Assembly (NCBI GenBank): GCA_963677015.1
Contig: OY781533.1
Coordinates: forward strand, 2,046,001-2,110,000
DNA from: G963556115 sp963677015
GTDB lineage: Bacteria > Planctomycetota > SZUA-567
DNA: 64,000 nt
Reading direction: 5' to 3'
Position numbers and translations under genes: made by a program. Positions within the stretch are counted from its first letter, which is position 1. The number at the start of each line of letters is the position of its first letter. This document shows positions 28,732-37,325 of the stretch, one piece after another. The notes below the pieces were generated by a model that was not told the DNA's origin, ran no database searches, and saw only the letters and a list, made by a program, of their open reading frames with translations.

Positions 28732-29865
28732 TTACAGAAACTTACTAAAATGCTTTTTCAAAATAATCAGCGGCAGCAACATACCTACCAGAATGCCAAG
28801 AAGTGTCAAAACCGCTTGTGAAAAGGGATTTATCACTGTAGAAGATATTATAATGGCATTAAACAGGGAAATACTTATTATTCCATCTTTATAAAAATTA
28901 TATACTGCATCAACTTCGCGTTTGAGAATAATACGGAACAAAGGAAATAGCAGAAAGACTATAATCAGCCCAAGTACAGCCAGTTGTAATGGATTTATAA
29001 GATTCATCAACACCAGCGCAGCCGGAATCATTAAAAGTACAGCTATTGCAAAACAAGTTAGCCAAAGTGTGGCAAGAATAGGTTTTTTAGGTATTTTTAT
29101 ATTCTTAACAACGCCACCATGTTCATGCTTATCAGGAAGAATGAGTGATAAATTACGCTTTATCATCTTATCACTAAGCTTACAGGCCAGATCATAATCA
29201 TTTGTCAATTCATGATTAACGTGTCCCGGATAGACAGAATCAATCTCGGTAGAAAGTTCGAGTGATTCTCGTTCCTGATCCTGATCCGGTATTTCTTCTT
29301 CCCCGGCAGTAACCTCCTTCACACTAACATTTCTGATTATACGAAGTACCAGAATATACAGAAATAAACCTGCAAGCGGGATATAAATAACCGGTTCAAT
29401 CATGAGATATATAATATAAGCGTGCGCGCTCAATCCCAAAACTATAAGCAAAACATAATTCAAAGAAAAGAAAATCGCTTCTATTACCGGGATTGGTTTA
29501 AAGATAGCATTCAACAGAAAGCTTAATAGAATAAAACCGCTCACAGTATAAAAACTCAGTAAAGATACGGTCATACTTACCATCAAAGCAATAAGATAAA
29601 GAGTAGTAGCAATAGTAAAACTCATACTCATGGATACTTTGGGAATTACAATTTGTAATGATTTATCCGTATCATCTCCAGCACAAAAAATGGTATTCCA
29701 GGCAGAATTACCCATGGCAAGAAATATTGAAGCAAGAATAACATGTGGCAAATAAGTGGTTTTATCAATGCCAGTACCTGAAAATACAGCCAGAAAGAAG
29801 CCTGTAAGAGCTCCTGATAATGATAAAAATACTGCCGGAAGGGAGATAAGACGCAGAAAATTCAA
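28732..29865 (-). CDS. UbiA-like polytopic membrane protein
   Basis: The 377-residue protein has about nine membrane helices and a charged loop at about 190-255 (EEEIPDQDQERESLELS and onward). The opening FLRLISLPAVFLSLSGALTG and the segment AMGNSAWNTIFCAGDDTDK resemble the first Asp-rich region (NDxxDxxxD) of UbiA-type prenyltransferases and of EboC-like relatives, but the acidic motif is incomplete and no second one is evident. It may be an inactive or distantly related member. The start is TTG at 29865, with GGAGGT 6 bases upstream. No terpenoid or quinone genes are next to it. Confidence 0.45.
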   Translation of the reverse strand: MNFLRLISLPAVFLSLSGALTGFFLAVFSGTGIDKTTYLPHVILASIFLAMGNSAWNTIFCAGDDTDKSLQIVIPKVSMSMSFTIATTLYLIALMVSMTVSLLSFYTVSGFILLSFLLNAIFKPIPVIEAIFFSLNYVLLIVLGLSAHAYIIYLMIEPVIYIPLAGLFLYILVLRIIRNVSVKEVTAGEEEIPDQDQERESLELSTEIDSVYPGHVNHELTNDYDLACKLSDKMIKRNLSLILPDKHEHGGVVKNIKIPKKPILATLWLTCFAIAVLLMIPAALVLMNLINPLQLAVLGLIIVFLLFPLFRIILKREVDAVYNFYKDGIISISLFNAIIISSTVINPFSQAVLTLLGILVGMLLPLIILKKHFSKFL

Positions 29866-29990
29866 TAAGCACCTCCAATTGATTATTTCAGCACCGGATA
29901 TAGTTTATCACAGAATACCGGCGTATGAATATTTAAATATAGTATATCCAGATTATAAGGAATTTCCATTGTATTAAACGGCTAAATAGG

Positions 29991-30019
29991 TTAAAATATA
30001 AAAAAATTGATACTATTAT
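29991..30019 (+). promoter_or_regulatory. Promoter of the 6S-like RNA
   Basis: TTAAAA and TATTAT are spaced by 17 bases just upstream of the RNA's 5' closing strand, placing transcription start near 30026. Confidence 0.5.
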
Positions 30020-30021
30020 GC

Positions 30022-30175
30022 TCGACAGCACAGCATATTTGAGAACCTAATTACGATAGCGGGAGTCGATAAAATATACCTGCGCGGACATGCCGTCGTT
30101 TGAACGGACCTCGGCCCTGTATGCTGAGACACCCACCTGGAACACTGCGGTTCCAGAATCTACTGTGCAACGACA
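30022..30175 (+). ncRNA. ssrS: Probable 6S RNA
   Basis: 6S RNA binds the housekeeping RNA polymerase holoenzyme by mimicking an open promoter. The 3' half reads GACACCCACC, then the hairpin CTGGAA/TTCCAG (30137-30142 with 30151-30156), matching the order of the E. coli 6S 3' strand (GACACAUUCACC then the UUGAACC/GGUUCAA hairpin). GCACAG (30028-30033) pairs with CTGTGC (30163-30168), with TCG/CGA outside it, as a closing stem. A G/C-rich inner arm (GCCGTCG, ACGGACCTCGGC) lies between. It has its own promoter-like sequence and a terminator 17 bases on, and no open frame. The call is by eye; a covariance-model search would settle it. Confidence 0.62.
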
Positions 30176-30191
30176 TAATGGTTTAATTTTT

Positions 30192-30214
30192 ACCCGGGTT
30201 TCCCGGGTTTTTTT
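30192..30214 (+). terminator. Terminator of the 6S-like RNA
   Basis: ACCCGGG and CCCGGGT form a perfect 7-base stem with a 3-base loop followed by a run of seven T. Confidence 0.88.
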
Positions 30215-30307
30215 ATAAAAAACCAGAATTTACTATAATAAACCCCAATCAATGAATATAATGCTAATAAATTACCACCCTACATTCAGCTTATACGGAG
30301 GAAGACT

Positions 30308-31609
30308 ATGAAAAAACCTGGACTACTGCCATTCTTTTTTCTAATAGCTCTGCTTAGTAACACAGTATTTTCAGCAGATGATATTCACTACCAGGACATA
30401 AAATCTCTTCAAAATATAATTCCACAGCAAAGCACTTATTACACAATATCTTCAAATGTCGAAATAACCGGCGAATACTATACATTTACTATTAAACCAG
30501 AAGACTCTGCCGATATGCAGGTAACCGGCATCCCTTCATTAATTAAAACAATACATGAACTCAGCGTCATTGAATGGTATAAAAATACTCCGCAGGGTAA
30601 TCAGGTCTGGAAGGGTGCAAAAGACTCTGTTAAAAACATAGGCAAAGGAGCCAAAGCGATAGTCATGCATCCCGGCGATTCTTTTGCGGCACTTGGAAGA
30701 TCTGTAGCCAGAACTGGACGGGCAATAGGAGGCTTCTTTAAGGGACTGGTAAAAAAAGAACCTAAAAGCAGTACCGGAGAAGATCTGGACAAAGGTGCCG
30801 GTAACTTTATGACTGCCGATATCGCACGACAAGCGGCGTATGATCTGCATCTGGATGTGTATTCTAATAATCCACTGGTTATCGCACTGCTCAACGAAAT
30901 AAGCAAACAACAATGGGCAGGCTCTATCGGTGTTTCAGCCGCCAGCTACTTTGCGACCCCTGGTCTCAGTACTGCAGGCAGCATTGCAACCGGTGCCCTA
31001 ACCCCCGGAGCAGCAATAGACGTTACCGAAAAAATGATACGTGACAACAGCCCAAGTGAGCTTAACCGGGAATTACTCAAAGTAGTGAAAGACGAAATGG
31101 GTTATGAACCGAAAAGCAGAATATATGAAACTTATAAGGACTTTCTGGATAATCCCAACTATACTCCAAGGCAAAAAGCATACTTTACGCTCTATCTCAC
31201 AATACTTAAAGACCTTAAAAACTTCGAACAGGCGGTTCAGGTTTTACAGCGCTGCAATTCTGTTGAAAACGGGGCGATTCTTTTCCACCAGCTTCAGCTT
31301 CTGACAGCACTCGAGAAAAAAGCTGAAAACATAAAATTTGCCGCCTTTACAACCGCCAAAAATAGAATCTACGCAATTACAACGTCAGGTGATCTCATTG
31401 CTATGCTACCTTTCGATTATGCCACAAACGATAAATTTATGCGTAACGAACTGGCAGAAATACCGCAGACAGGTAAATCACGGAGTGTCTGGCTTCTAGG
31501 CGATGCTACTCCAAGTTTCACAGCCTTAGCTAAAGACAGTGGTTTTTCTGCTGTTTATGATGGTATTCTGCGTTTTGCTGCCTTTAAATTTGGTGAAATC
31601 AAACAGTAA
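30308..31609 (+). CDS. Exported protein of unknown function
   Basis: The 433-residue protein starts with a signal peptide (LLPFFFLIALLSNTVFSA). A beta-type N-terminal part (STYYTISSNVEITGEYYTFT) is followed by a Gly/Lys-rich amphipathic region (KNIGKGAKAIVMHPGDSF, GRAIGGFFKGLVKKEPKS), a small-residue hydrophobic stretch around 215-245 (SIGVSAASYFATPGLST, SIATGALTPGAA), then a helical part (about 255-335) and a C-terminal domain. No catalytic motif is recognisable. It is monocistronic behind the 6S-like RNA terminator, with GGAGGA near the start. The two alternating hydrophobic stretches could contact membrane. Function unknown. Confidence 0.72.
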   Translation: MKKPGLLPFFFLIALLSNTVFSADDIHYQDIKSLQNIIPQQSTYYTISSNVEITGEYYTFTIKPEDSADMQVTGIPSLIKTIHELSVIEWYKNTPQGNQVWKGAKDSVKNIGKGAKAIVMHPGDSFAALGRSVARTGRAIGGFFKGLVKKEPKSSTGEDLDKGAGNFMTADIARQAAYDLHLDVYSNNPLVIALLNEISKQQWAGSIGVSAASYFATPGLSTAGSIATGALTPGAAIDVTEKMIRDNSPSELNRELLKVVKDEMGYEPKSRIYETYKDFLDNPNYTPRQKAYFTLYLTILKDLKNFEQAVQVLQRCNSVENGAILFHQLQLLTALEKKAENIKFAAFTTAKNRIYAITTSGDLIAMLPFDYATNDKFMRNELAEIPQTGKSRSVWLLGDATPSFTALAKDSGFSAVYDGILRFAAFKFGEIKQ

Positions 31610-31681
31610 TTTAAACTTTTCACTAATGTTTTTGTTTATACCGATATATTCAAGGAATCTTCAGTTAACAAAGGTTTATTA

Positions 31682-32851
31682 ATGAAACTAATTGAAAGAG
31701 CTCAAGAAGCCTTTAAGCAAAATTTTAACGGCACTGCAGATTTCTGTGGTATTGCCCCAGGAAGAATAGAAGTTCTCGGCAACCATACAGACTACAATGA
31801 AGGTTATATTCTGGCAGCGGCAATCGACAGAGAAATTATCCTTTGTGGTAGAAAATGCCAAGGAAGTACAGCTACAATCTATGCCACCTCATACGACACC
31901 AAAGAGACCTTTGATACTTCGTCACCAAAGCTGAATTCTGAAAATTTCTGGATTAACTATATTCAGGGGGTTGTTAATGAATTAAATAAACAGGGAGTGA
32001 CAGTCGGAGGATTTGAAGCTGTTCTTGACGGCAATGTTCCACTGGGAGCCGGCCTGTCAAGCAGTGCGGCCCTGGAAGTGGCAACGACATACCTGTTAAA
32101 AGCAATTTTTGGGTTTACAATGGGACCTGTTGCTATCGCTCTCACAGCCCAAGCCGCAGAGAATAAATTTGTTGGCATGAACTGCGGCATACTTGACCAA
32201 TTTTCTTCAGCTATGGGTAAAGAAGATAATCTGGTATATCTGGACTGCCGTGACCTCAATAAATACCGTCATATTCCACTGGGTGATAATATAGAATTAG
32301 TTATCGCCAATACCAAAGCACAGCACTCACTGGTTGACGGCGCCTATAACCAGCTGCGCAGCTCATGCTTTGATGCCGCGAAATACTACAGTCAAAAACT
32401 GACTCCCAGAAAAATTACTCATTTGCGCGATGTCAGTGTCGAAGAAATGAATCTTTACAGCAATGACATGAATGAAGATACCAGAAAACGGGCCCGGCAC
32501 ATCATCACTGAAAATCAGAGAGTTCTCGATGGTGTTACTGCGTTGGAGCGGGGGGACTTGGAAAATATGGGGGAATGCATGAATTTATCCCACATATCCA
32601 GCCGTGACGATTTCGGCAACTCCTGTGAAGAACTTGATATTATGTATGACTGTGCTGAAAATATCCCCGGGTTATTCGGCCGGCGACTTTCCGGAGGTGG
32701 CTTTGGAGGCTGCACTGTAAACTTGGTAAGTGCCGATAAAGCAGAAGATTTCGCCGAGGAACTTACAAGACGCTACATCCAGAAAACCGGAATTAAACCG
32801 GAAATGCATATTTGCAAAGCCTGGAACGGCGCGCATTCAGTAGCATTATAA
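31682..32851 (+). CDS. galK: Galactokinase (GHMP family)
   Basis: The 389-residue protein shows all GHMP kinase motifs: motif 1 APGRIEVLGNHTDYNEGYIL, the ATP-binding loop VPLGAGLSSSAALEV, and motif 3 SGGGFGGCTVNLV. Length is right for GalK, which makes galactose 1-phosphate in the Leloir pathway. Motif 1 has GNHTDYN where E. coli GalK has GEHTDYN; the Asn form also occurs in other bacterial homologues, but the Glu contacts sugar in characterised enzymes, so a related sugar substrate is possible. galT and galE are not nearby. Confidence 0.85.
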   Translation: MKLIERAQEAFKQNFNGTADFCGIAPGRIEVLGNHTDYNEGYILAAAIDREIILCGRKCQGSTATIYATSYDTKETFDTSSPKLNSENFWINYIQGVVNELNKQGVTVGGFEAVLDGNVPLGAGLSSSAALEVATTYLLKAIFGFTMGPVAIALTAQAAENKFVGMNCGILDQFSSAMGKEDNLVYLDCRDLNKYRHIPLGDNIELVIANTKAQHSLVDGAYNQLRSSCFDAAKYYSQKLTPRKITHLRDVSVEEMNLYSNDMNEDTRKRARHIITENQRVLDGVTALERGDLENMGECMNLSHISSRDDFGNSCEELDIMYDCAENIPGLFGRRLSGGGFGGCTVNLVSADKAEDFAEELTRRYIQKTGIKPEMHICKAWNGAHSVAL

Positions 32852-32950
32852 TCGGAAAGCAATATAATTTTAAAGTTGTTATGTACACGCTACCTGATAA
32901 TATGTAAACAGGAAAAAATTCTGCAGAATATATTGTAAAAGGGATAACGC

Positions 32951-34012
32951 ATGCGTGGTGATATTACCAATATCAATACCAAAATAGTAATAGCTTTTAT
33001 TCAGATAATACTGATATTCTCGATTGGAACCTTCGGTTTCAACTATCTTTTACAGGATATATCTCTTCTTGAAGCCCTGTACCTTACAGTTATCACTCTT
33101 ACAACAGTCGGTTACGGTGATATCTCGCCATTTGCCAATGCTCACCCTGATGAAAAAGCTCCGGCCTTAATTTTCGCTATTATCCTGATGATTTTAGGTA
33201 TATCATCATTTGTTTATGCTGCCGGTATCCTGACCCAATATGTTACATCCGGTGAACTCAGACGCCATCAGCGCATAAAAAAAATGCTCAAAAAGATATC
33301 ACGCTTTTCCGATCATTATATAATTATCGGTGCCAGTGAAACTGGGTGCTACATAGCTGACGAACTCAGTCTGCTCAAACGGCAATACGTTATCGTCGAT
33401 ACTTCCTTCAAAGCACTCGATGATTATGCCGGCAATGACAAGTCGATATATTATATTCAAGGAGATGCAACTGAAGAAAACACACTTCTTAAAGCCGGTA
33501 TCGCCAAAGCCAAAAGAATAGCCATAACTCTACCAAGCCCTAAAGATTCACTCTTTCTGATAATGACACTCAAAGAAATGGCGACAAAAAACAACTGGAA
33601 TTTTGAGATAATTGCCAAATGCCCAAATGCCCTGTTCGAAAAAAAATACACCATGGCAGGGGTAGATTACATAATCAAGTCCGATATAAGTGTCGCAGAT
33701 CAGATAATCACCGAATTATACCGCCCAGCGTCAAAGACATTTATAGACCGGCTCCGCAATGACAAGACCCAGATTGTCCGTATTGATGAAGTCACCATAA
33801 GTACCGAATCTTCACTTGCCAATACCCTACTCAAAAATTCCCTGATAAAGAAAAAAACCGGCCTTATAATCTGCGCAGTAAAAGATTTCACGTCTGGTGA
33901 GTGGCATATTAATCCAGACGGTGAATACTTGCTGGAACCGGGAGATATACTGATATTCGTGGGCAATTTGAAAAGTTCACAAAAGCTCAGGAGAATAGCA
34001 GAAAATGTATAA
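32951..34012 (+). CDS. RCK-domain potassium channel, pore subunit
   Basis: The 353-residue protein has two membrane helices (about 12-33 and 73-95) around a pore loop with the potassium selectivity filter TVGYGD (52-57). A cytoplasmic RCK domain follows: TrkA-N nucleotide-binding part (about 120-245; HYIIIGASETGCYIADEL, VIVDTS, YIQGDATEENTLLKAGI) and TrkA-C part (about 268-350). It is of the MthK/Kch-like 2TM type. The next gene, overlapping by 8 bases, encodes a second RCK protein, so the channel probably has a hetero-assembled gating ring. Confidence 0.88.
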   Translation: MRGDITNINTKIVIAFIQIILIFSIGTFGFNYLLQDISLLEALYLTVITLTTVGYGDISPFANAHPDEKAPALIFAIILMILGISSFVYAAGILTQYVTSGELRRHQRIKKMLKKISRFSDHYIIIGASETGCYIADELSLLKRQYVIVDTSFKALDDYAGNDKSIYYIQGDATEENTLLKAGIAKAKRIAITLPSPKDSLFLIMTLKEMATKNNWNFEIIAKCPNALFEKKYTMAGVDYIIKSDISVADQIITELYRPASKTFIDRLRNDKTQIVRIDEVTISTESSLANTLLKNSLIKKKTGLIICAVKDFTSGEWHINPDGEYLLEPGDILIFVGNLKSSQKLRRIAENV

Positions 34013-34784
34013 TAACACCGGGAAAATCATTATCTGTGGTAATACCAAGTACCCGCTATATCTGATGCAGCAGTTATTCAATACCGGCGATGAAGGCGTT
34101 TTGACTATTCGCAAACGGATATTCCCAAAACAAAAGGATTTTATACTGATCAGTGACGATCAGGAGCTAACTAAAAACGCCAGCAGCAGTTTTAGTGGTA
34201 TCACCATAATTAATGCCGACGCGTCAGATGATGAAGTGCTTATTGAGCAGGGAATAAATAGTGCCGAAGCCATTGTCATCTCATATAACGATGACCGCGA
34301 AAATCTGCTCATAACTCTTTCAACCAGACAGCTCAATTCAGACATCAAGATAATTGTGACCTGTTCAATGATTGAAACAATGCGCCCAAAACTCCTCAAA
34401 GCCGGCGCAGATTCGGTTGTCTCGCCCAGTACGATCAGCGGTAATAAGATGGCAGCGCAACTGGTACGCCCTAATACCACAGAATTTCTCGAAGCGTTTC
34501 TTCACAGTGAAAGCAACAACTTCTCAGCTCAGGAAATATATATAAGTAGTGCAGACCAGAACCTGGGAATGACAATTATAGACTCAGAATACGCTCATGC
34601 CAGCCTGCTGATTCTAGCTATTTCACGTGATGATACTGATGAAATTCTGTATAACCCTCCCAGTTCTTACAAACTCCAGAAAGGCGACGTTCTGCTGGTT
34701 CTAGGGACTATCCCGAATTTTCAGAAACTATCACCCTACACCCAGTATCACCTGAAAGATCTGGATATTGATGATCCTAAATGA
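34005..34784 (+). CDS. Stand-alone RCK (TrkA-N/TrkA-C) protein, partner of the channel gene
   Basis: The 259-residue soluble protein has the RCK layout: TrkA-N part (KIIICGNTKYPLYLMQQL, then INADASDDEVLIEQGINSAEAIVIS read in pieces, and TCSMIETMRPKLLKAGAD) and a TrkA-C part from about 170 (LGMTIIDSEYAHASLLILAI, KLQKGDVLLVLGT). The first glycine-rich loop is poor (GNTKYP), so nucleotide binding may be lost or altered. It overlaps the channel gene by 8 bases and so is translationally coupled. It resembles the second RCK domain of tandem-RCK channels split off as its own gene. Confidence 0.82.
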   Translation: MYNNTGKIIICGNTKYPLYLMQQLFNTGDEGVLTIRKRIFPKQKDFILISDDQELTKNASSSFSGITIINADASDDEVLIEQGINSAEAIVISYNDDRENLLITLSTRQLNSDIKIIVTCSMIETMRPKLLKAGADSVVSPSTISGNKMAAQLVRPNTTEFLEAFLHSESNNFSAQEIYISSADQNLGMTIIDSEYAHASLLILAISRDDTDEILYNPPSSYKLQKGDVLLVLGTIPNFQKLSPYTQYHLKDLDIDDPK

Positions 34785-34870
34785 AACCATCATACTTCAT
34801 GTAATCAATAAAGCCGCTACTTCAGAACGAAAACCAGACAAAATATTCCTGGCTAATCACAAAGGTATTC

Positions 34871-36229
34871 CTAATCTTTTACCGAATAAGCTTCAAGCTT
34901 TCTATAAAGTGTTTTAAGCCCTATTCCCAAACTTTTAGCAGCCTTGGTTTTATTTCCGCCAAGTCGGTCAAGCTCGGAAAGCACATATTTTTTCTCAATC
35001 TCCTCAAGCGGCAAGCCTTCATCAAATTTATTACTACACGGCTCACTTTTAATCACCGCCTCTTCAGGAGTATGACCGGTTATCTCTTCTGGAAGCTGCG
35101 AATACTCGATAATGTCACTTGGAGTGCGCACAACCGCCCCCTCGATCGCATTCTCCAGTTCCCGTATATTACCGGGCCAGTCATAATTCATCAACCCCTT
35201 TAAGAAACTCTCAGAGAATTGCTTTTGAGTATTATAGCGTGAAGAATATTTCCGCAAAAAATGCTCAGCAAGAAAAGCAATATCCTCTTTACGTTCACGT
35301 AGCGGCGGTATCCTGATTTTTACCACATTTATACGGTAAAAAAGATCTTCACGAAAATCCCCTGCTTCACACATCTTCTTAAGATCCTTATTGGTAGCGC
35401 AGATGAGTCTAATATTAACGTTTATTGTCTCATTACCCCCGACCCGCTCCAATTCGCGCTCCTGAAGCACACGCAACAGCTTGACCTGCATATCAAGCGG
35501 CATCTCACCAATTTCATCAAGGAAAAGCGTACCCTCATCAGCCATTTCAAACCGCCCTTTGCGGGTTCGCAGCGCCCCGGAAAAAGAACCTTTTTCATGT
35601 CCAAAAAGCTCACTTTCAACCAGCTCCCGGGATAGAGCGGCTACATTAATCTTCACAAAAGAGTTGTTTGAACGCGAAGACAGACCCTGCAGCGCATTGG
35701 CAACCAGCTCCTTACCGGTACCACTCTCACCTTCTATAAGAACGGTCACATCGGTATGTGCCACCTGTTTAATAAGTTCCTTGACCTGAGTTATTGCCGG
35801 TGACTGCCCGACAATTGAGACCAGATCACCCTTCTGTTCAACCTGCCGCTCCAAAGCGACCAGATGCAGCGCATTTTTTACAATAACCCTGAACTTATTT
35901 AAATCAATTGGCTTGGTTACATACTCGTAAGCGCCTAATCTGGTGGCATCAATAGCATTTTCAATCGAACCATGACCGGTTATCATAACTACCGGCATCT
36001 CTGGATACAGCTTTTTAGATAACTCAAGTATCTCTAACCCGGTACCATCAGGCAGCTTATAATCGGTCAATACCAGATCAAAAACCATCTCTTCAAGATA
36101 CGAACAAGCCTTTGATTTATTCTCCGCAAGTTTAACCTCATGTCCTGCATCAGTGAGAACTTCCTGCAGTGTTTCCCGTGTAGCCTCATGATCATCTATA
36201 AGCAGAATATTACATGTTTTATTCTTCAC
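34871..36229 (-). CDS. Sigma-54-dependent NtrC-family response regulator
   Basis: Domains: receiver (about 6-120; LLIDDHEATRE, phospho-acceptor in FDLVLTDYKLPDG, Lys in VTKPIDLNKF), AAA+ sigma-54 activator domain (about 140-370; GESGTGKELVANAL, EMADEGTLFLDEIGEMP, ICATNKDL, YDWPGNIRELENAI) and a Fis-type helix-turn-helix (about 408-450; NKTKAAKSLGIGLKTLYRKL). The sigma-54 contact loop reads GSFSGA instead of GAFTGA, still a plausible active variant. GTG at 36229 has AGAAGG 6 bases upstream; the ATG at 36235 sits on that site. It lies 8-14 bases after the TPR gene; no histidine kinase is adjacent. Confidence 0.93.
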   Translation of the reverse strand: MKNKTCNILLIDDHEATRETLQEVLTDAGHEVKLAENKSKACSYLEEMVFDLVLTDYKLPDGTGLEILELSKKLYPEMPVVMITGHGSIENAIDATRLGAYEYVTKPIDLNKFRVIVKNALHLVALERQVEQKGDLVSIVGQSPAITQVKELIKQVAHTDVTVLIEGESGTGKELVANALQGLSSRSNNSFVKINVAALSRELVESELFGHEKGSFSGALRTRKGRFEMADEGTLFLDEIGEMPLDMQVKLLRVLQERELERVGGNETINVNIRLICATNKDLKKMCEAGDFREDLFYRINVVKIRIPPLRERKEDIAFLAEHFLRKYSSRYNTQKQFSESFLKGLMNYDWPGNIRELENAIEGAVVRTPSDIIEYSQLPEEITGHTPEEAVIKSEPCSNKFDEGLPLEEIEKKYVLSELDRLGGNKTKAAKSLGIGLKTLYRKLEAYSVKD

Positions 36230-36243
36230 AGTCATCCTTCTTC

Positions 36244-37128
36244 CTACCTCTGACTCCGTTCCTTATCCTTCTGCAACAGGGATTTAACCTTAGCCAGCCA
36301 CTCATGATCACTCGGTGCCAACTCGACAAAACGATTTAAATGATATAACGCTTTTTTACGACTGGGTTTATCAATCATATATATATGCCCCAATTGCAGA
36401 TGTGCCGCATACTGATCCGGATCAACAGCAAGAATATCCAGAAGCTCCTTCTCAGCCCGATCAATATGATTATCCTTTCTGAACGCCACAGCCAGATCAT
36501 AACGCGCCGGAAGATTCCGGGGATCATGCTGAATAACCCATTGAAATGAGACTATTGCCAGCGGCAGCAGCATCTCATCTAGTTCGCACAAGCCCTGATA
36601 ATAACGCGCAGGCAGAAAGTTTTCATTAAGCTCCCAGGCCTTCCTGAAAAATTTTCTAGCCAGAACCTTTTTGGTCCCGTCAAAACCGTAATAATAACAA
36701 CGGCCAATATTATAAGCCGCAAGATAATTCTCGGGGTTCAACCGAAAAGCTTTTGCCAATTTCTGGACCGCATCAGTATATTTATTTTCATACATCAGCG
36801 ACTGTCCCCATAATAACCACGCATCCGACATCCGCGGATTCAGAGATACCGCCGCTTCCGCATTTTTAGCCGCTATGCCATAATTTTTAAGATCAGAATA
36901 CGAGAGGCCAATCCAGAAGTAGCAACTGGCATTCTCAGGGTCAAGTTTTAAAGCACTTTTAAAGCGTGCCAGAGCCCTGGCCTTCTCATCCGCAGCGAGC
37001 AATCTTGCCCCCTGATATATATAGTCGTCACGTTTATATTTAGTCTCTGCATCCAGAACTGCTGCATTAGCTCTTCCAGCAAAAAGCAAGAGCAACAGCA
37101 ACATATATAAGTTAACTCTACATCTCAT
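36244..37128 (-). CDS. Exported TPR-repeat protein
   Basis: The 294-residue protein has a signal peptide (LYMLLLLLLFAGRANA) followed by about six TPR units, for example ARALARFKSALKLDPENASC, KNAEAAVSLNPRMSDAWLLW, DAVQKLAKAFRLNPENYLAA and AEKELLDILAVDPDQYAAHL. It is a protein-interaction scaffold in the periplasm or membrane. It is the first gene of a leftward pair with the NtrC-type regulator, so it may take part in the envelope signal that feeds the regulator (inference). Confidence 0.85.
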   Translation of the reverse strand: MRCRVNLYMLLLLLLFAGRANAAVLDAETKYKRDDYIYQGARLLAADEKARALARFKSALKLDPENASCYFWIGLSYSDLKNYGIAAKNAEAAVSLNPRMSDAWLLWGQSLMYENKYTDAVQKLAKAFRLNPENYLAAYNIGRCYYYGFDGTKKVLARKFFRKAWELNENFLPARYYQGLCELDEMLLPLAIVSFQWVIQHDPRNLPARYDLAVAFRKDNHIDRAEKELLDILAVDPDQYAAHLQLGHIYMIDKPSRKKALYHLNRFVELAPSDHEWLAKVKSLLQKDKERSQR

Positions 37129-37325
37129 TGTATATTTTATACCTTCCTTATTTGCTAACCATACTATCCGCTTTCAAAGTACTATATTTTACAGATCAGA
37201 GAACAAGAATACAGCAAAAAATTGCCTGTTAATTAATCATAAGAATAAATCAATAATTCGATGAAAATTGTCGATATTATGTTATAATTACTGCTCCGTT
37301 ATTGTTTTACTGAATCAGGTATATT

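Noticed and set aside
30022..30175. Signal recognition particle RNA or tmRNA
   Set aside because: The conserved SRP tetraloop region (GGAAGGAAGCAG type) and a tRNA-like Ala acceptor are absent; the 3' strand order fits 6S RNA better.
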